Positions 6,404 to 9,056 of a DNA stretch of 9,056 nucleotides are shown one piece after another. The notes beneath the pieces were generated by a model. It made no database searches. It saw only the letters and a program-made list of their open reading frames with translations, and had not been told where the DNA came from. Source of the DNA: Hyphomicrobiales bacterium (GTDB taxonomy: Bacteria > Pseudomonadota > Alphaproteobacteria > Rhodobacterales > Rhodobacteraceae). The DNA is taken from contig PWLT01000213.1 of NCBI GenBank assembly GCA_003558415.1, positions 1 through 9,056 of the forward strand, written 5' to 3'. A program made the position numbers and the translations under genes. The number at the start of each line of letters is the position of its first letter. Position 1 is the first letter of the stretch.

Positions 6404-7492
6404 CTACGCAGCCTCCGCGCGGTTGAGCCGGATACGGTAGTTCGACAGGAAGTCGAGCCCGAGCAGGAAGAACAGCAGCATTCCCTGGAAGGCCTGGATC
6501 GCGGCTGCGGGCAGCCCCAGTGTGAGCTGGGCCAGCTCGCCGCCGATATAGGTCAGCCCCAGCAACAGCCCCGCCAGCAGGATCCCGATGGGGTGGAGCC
6601 GGCCCAGGAAGGCCACGATGATCGCCGTGAAGCCATAGCCCGAGCCGAAATCGATGCTGATGCGCCCCGCCGGCCCGGCGACCTCGAACATCCCCGCAAG
6701 CCCGGCGAGCAGCCCCGCCAGCCCCATGCACAGGATGATCAGGCGGCCCGGCACGACCCCGGCAAAGCGCGCCGCGCGCGGCGCCTGTCCCAGAAGCCGG
6801 ACGTGAAAACCCATCATGTGCCGGTGCAGCAGCACATAGGCAAAGATCACGGCGATGAAGGCCGCCACCACGCCCCAATGCATCCCCGTGCCCGCGATCA
6901 GTTCGGGGTTGGAGGCCGAAGGATAGCCCGAGATGCTGCGCGAGCCGGGGAAGCCGCCGCCATCGGGGTTGCGCATCCGCCCCAGCGCCATCGCCGCCAG
7001 GAACCGCTCGGCGACATAGACCAGCAGCAGCGAGACGAGGATCTCGTTGGTGCGAAACCGGGCCTTGAGGATCGCGGGGATCATCGCCCATGCCCAGCCG
7101 CCCAGCGCCCCGGCCATCACCATCAGCGGAAAGATCAGCCAGCGCGCCTCCATCGGGTGGAAGGCCAGCGCGACCGCCGCACCGGCGAGCGCGCCCATGA
7201 TGTACTGCCCCTCGGCGCCGATATTCCAGATATTGGCCCTGAAGCCGAAGGACAGCCCCACCGCGATCAGGATCAGCGGCCCGGATTTCACCAGAAGCTG
7301 CGGACGCGAGTAACTGGCATACTGGGCGCTGAACAGCGGATCCCAGAAGATGATGCGGATCGCCGCCACCGGGTCCTTGCCCAGAGCCGCAAACAGGATA
7401 CCCCCCGCGACCATGGTCAGCAGCACCGCCAGAACAGGCGTCGCGGCTGTCCACCACCGCGACGGCGTCGGGCGCTTTTCGAGCCGGATCAT
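6404..7492 (-). CDS. ABC transporter permease 1, BMP/YufP type (BPD_transp_2 family)
   Basis: The 362-residue membrane protein is the longer of the two permeases. After a short charged N-terminus, hydrophobic segments occur near 15-37, 71-86, 97-112, 118-142, 150-170, 205-222, 249-271, 286-298, 300-320 and 335-349. The conserved family segment FGFRANIWNIGAEGQYIMG (82-100) and RTNEILVSLLLVYVAE (147-162) are typical of YufP/NupB-like proteins; the 25-60 region holds the extra periplasmic N-terminal stretch of this subunit. The start at ATG 7492-7490 has GGAGG six bases upstream (7499-7503). A 48-base gap separates it from the ATPase stop, and it abuts permease 2 exactly. It should form a heterodimeric pore with permease 2 in the inner membrane. 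Confidence 0.92.
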   Translation of the reverse strand: MIRLEKRPTPSRWWTAATPVLAVLLTMVAGGILFAALGKDPVAAIRIIFWDPLFSAQYASYSRPQLLVKSGPLILIAVGLSFGFRANIWNIGAEGQYIMGALAGAAVALAFHPMEARWLIFPLMVMAGALGGWAWAMIPAILKARFRTNEILVSLLLVYVAERFLAAMALGRMRNPDGGGFPGSRSISGYPSASNPELIAGTGMHWGVVAAFIAVIFAYVLLHRHMMGFHVRLLGQAPRAARFAGVVPGRLIILCMGLAGLLAGLAGMFEVAGPAGRISIDFGSGYGFTAIIVAFLGRLHPIGILLAGLLLGLTYIGGELAQLTLGLPAAAIQAFQGMLLFFLLGLDFLSNYRIRLNRAEAA

Positions 7493-7540
7493 GCCCGGCC
7501 TCCGAGGAAGTCGGCGTGCCCGCTCGAACCGTGGTGCCGC

Positions 7541-9056
7541 TCAGTTGCCGCCATCGACCGCCTCCTGCGCCACTTCCTGAGCCGACTCGGCGGCCACGTC
7601 CATGTCATGCGCGCCGCCCAGCATCAGCCCGATCTGTTCGAGCGTGAGCTCGCGCATGGCGCGCGGCTCGCTCAACCGCCCGCCATTGAGCGCCGCGAAG
7701 CGATCGGCGATCTCCATCAACTCGTCGAGATCCTGGCTGATGACCAGCACCGCCGCCCCCTGGGCGGCCAGATCCATCAGCGCCTGCCGGATCGCCGCCG
7801 CGGCCTTTGCATCCACGCCCCAGGTCGGCTGGTTCACCACCAGGACCGTCGGGCGCTGCGAGATCTCGCGCCCGATCACGAATTTCTGCAGATTGCCGCC
7901 CGAGAGCGCGCGCGCGGCCACCTCGGTGCCCGGCGTTCGCACGTCGAAGGCCTCGATTACGCGCCGGGCGAAGTCGCGCGTGCGGCTCCAGTCGATGAAA
8001 CCGCCCCGCGTCAGCCGCTCGCGTCGCGACGCTGTCATCAGGGCGTTTTCCGTCAGCGTCATGTCGGGCGCGGCGGCATGGCCCAGGCGTTCCTCCGGAG
8101 CCGAGAGAAGCCCGCGCGCGCGCCGCCGCTCCGGCCCCATCCGCCCCACCGAGGCACCGTCGAGCCGCACCGCGCTGGCGGCAAGGCGCGTCTCGCCCGA
8201 CAGCGCGGCCAGCAGCTCGTCCTGCCCGTTGCCCGCCACGCCGCCGATGCCGAACACCTCGCCCCTGCGAACCGCAAGCGAGATGTCGCGCAGCGTGGTG
8301 CCGAAGGGGGTGGCCGGTTTCACTGTCAGGCCGCTGACCTCGAGCGCCACCTCGCCCGGCTCGCCCGTCTCGCGCTCGGGCACATGCAGCACTGATCCCA
8401 CCATCATCTCGGCCATCTCGCGCGCGCTTTGCTCGCGCGGGTCGCAGGTGGCCACCACCTTGCCCGCGCGTAGGATCGTCGCGTGTTCGCACAGGGCGCG
8501 GATTTCCTCGAGCTTGTGACTGATATAGAGGATCGAGGTGCCCTCACTGGCCAGCTTGCGCAGGGTGCGGAACAGGATGTCCACCTCCTGCGGGGTCAGC
8601 ACGCTGGTGGGCTCATCCATGATCAGCAGGCGCGGGTTTTGCAGCAGGCAGCGGATGATCTCGACGCGCTGGCGCTCACCGGCGCTGAGTTCGCCCACCA
8701 GGCGCGCGGGGTCCAGCGGCAGGCCGTAGGCCTGGCTGACCTCGCGGATCGCACGTGCAAGCTGACGCTGGGGGGGCGCATTCTCCATCCCCAGCGCCAC
8801 GTTTTCGGCCACATCGAGCGCCTCGAAGAGTGAGAAATGCTGGAACACCATCCCCACCCCGGCATTGCGCGCCGCGCTGGGATCTGAGGGCTGGAAAGGC
8901 TGTCCGGCGAGCGACATATGCCCCGCATCCGGGCGCACCAGCCCATAGATGATCTTGACCAGCGTCGATTTCCCGGCGCCGTTCTCGCCCAGCAGCGCAT
9001 GGACCTCGCCGGGGCGGATCGCGAAGGAGATATCGTCATTGGCGACGACGCCGGGA
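7541..9056 (-). CDS. ABC transporter ATP-binding protein with two fused NBDs, YufO/RbsA type (5'-partial)
   Basis: The reading frame runs through the window edge and shows 504 residues; roughly 10-20 N-terminal residues lie beyond base 9056. NBD1 is complete in its motifs: Walker A GENGAGKST (visible 23-31, bases 8963-8989), Q-loop VFQHF (70-74), signature LSAGERQ (123-129), Walker B LLIMDEP (143-149) and H-loop His180. NBD2 is degenerate as usual for this family: P-loop GVAGNGQDE (272-280) lacks the Lys-Ser/Thr, the signature LSGGNLQ (384-390) is intact, and Walker B reads VLVVNQP (404-410). It powers import through the two permeases encoded downstream. Sequence type and neighbours fit nucleoside importers rather than ribose importers. 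The GTG at 8938 is downstream of Walker A and is not the start. It is the first transporter gene in the visible part of the operon; the promoter lies outside the window. Confidence 0.94.
   Translation of the reverse strand, partial: PGVVANDDISFAIRPGEVHALLGENGAGKSTLVKIIYGLVRPDAGHMSLAGQPFQPSDPSAARNAGVGMVFQHFSLFEALDVAENVALGMENAPPQRQLARAIREVSQAYGLPLDPARLVGELSAGERQRVEIIRCLLQNPRLLIMDEPTSVLTPQEVDILFRTLRKLASEGTSILYISHKLEEIRALCEHATILRAGKVVATCDPREQSAREMAEMMVGSVLHVPERETGEPGEVALEVSGLTVKPATPFGTTLRDISLAVRRGEVFGIGGVAGNGQDELLAALSGETRLAASAVRLDGASVGRMGPERRRARGLLSAPEERLGHAAAPDMTLTENALMTASRRERLTRGGFIDWSRTRDFARRVIEAFDVRTPGTEVAARALSGGNLQKFVIGREISQRPTVLVVNQPTWGVDAKAAAAIRQALMDLAAQGAAVLVISQDLDELMEIADRFAALNGGRLSEPRAMRELTLEQIGLMLGGAHDMDVAAESAQEVAQEAVDGGN

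Noticed and set aside
5474..8395. A 973-codon open frame on the plus strand opposite both permeases and the ATPase
   Set aside because: Its product is a low-complexity His/Arg/Gln-rich string with no recognisable domain, and it lies antisense to three well-supported genes. Long antisense frames are expected where third positions are almost all G or C.
7541..8938. ATPase starting at GTG 8938
   Set aside because: The frame continues upstream to the window edge and includes the Walker A motif at 8963-8989, so the true start is outside.
1..9056. tRNA, rRNA, CRISPR, insertion sequence or phage features
   Set aside because: No cloverleaf, regular repeat-spacer pattern, transposase or terminal inverted repeats were seen; nearly all bases are in well-explained genes.

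Overview
The window is GC-rich, with third codon positions almost saturated with G and C. It carries catabolic and transport genes of the kind common in Alphaproteobacteria, and the protein style (a dimethylglycine-dehydrogenase-like FAD/GcvT fusion, a BMP-type ABC importer, a DUF938 methyltransferase) fits a Rhodobacterales/Roseobacter-type bacterium. That placement is inference from composition and family resemblance. There are no RNA genes, insertion sequences, CRISPR arrays or phage genes.

Layout. Positions 1-2469 (+) hold most of a large FAD-dependent oxidoreductase fused to a GcvT-like folate-binding domain; only its first few residues lie outside the window. It converges, across a 21-nt gap, on a minus-strand block filling the rest of the window. 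In the direction of transcription (high to low coordinates) that block contains: a double-NBD ABC ATPase (7541 to beyond 9056, N-terminus cut), permease 1 (6404-7492), permease 2 (5471-6403), a periplasmic BMP-family binding protein (4348-5421), a perfect 12-bp hairpin (4301-4328), a D-arginine-dehydrogenase-like FAD amine oxidoreductase (3147-4217) and a DUF938 SAM-dependent methyltransferase (2491-3147) that shares one base with the gene before it.

How the genes fit together. The four transporter genes form one complete BMP/YufNOPQ-type importer, a family that takes up nucleosides and nucleobases in characterised members. The binding protein is the last transporter gene. Short hairpins sit just before and just after it, which could set its mRNA level apart from that of the membrane components. 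The oxidoreductase-methyltransferase pair is translationally coupled and may be a separate unit downstream of the hairpin. The plus-strand dehydrogenase probably demethylates an N-methylated amine and passes the one-carbon unit to tetrahydrofolate.

Nothing here is an evidently novel multi-gene system. The points most worth a second look are the altered substrate-pocket residues of the D-arginine-dehydrogenase-like protein, its coupling to an uncharacterised methyltransferase, the hairpins flanking the binding-protein gene, and an AT-richer patch inside the GcvT part of the first gene.
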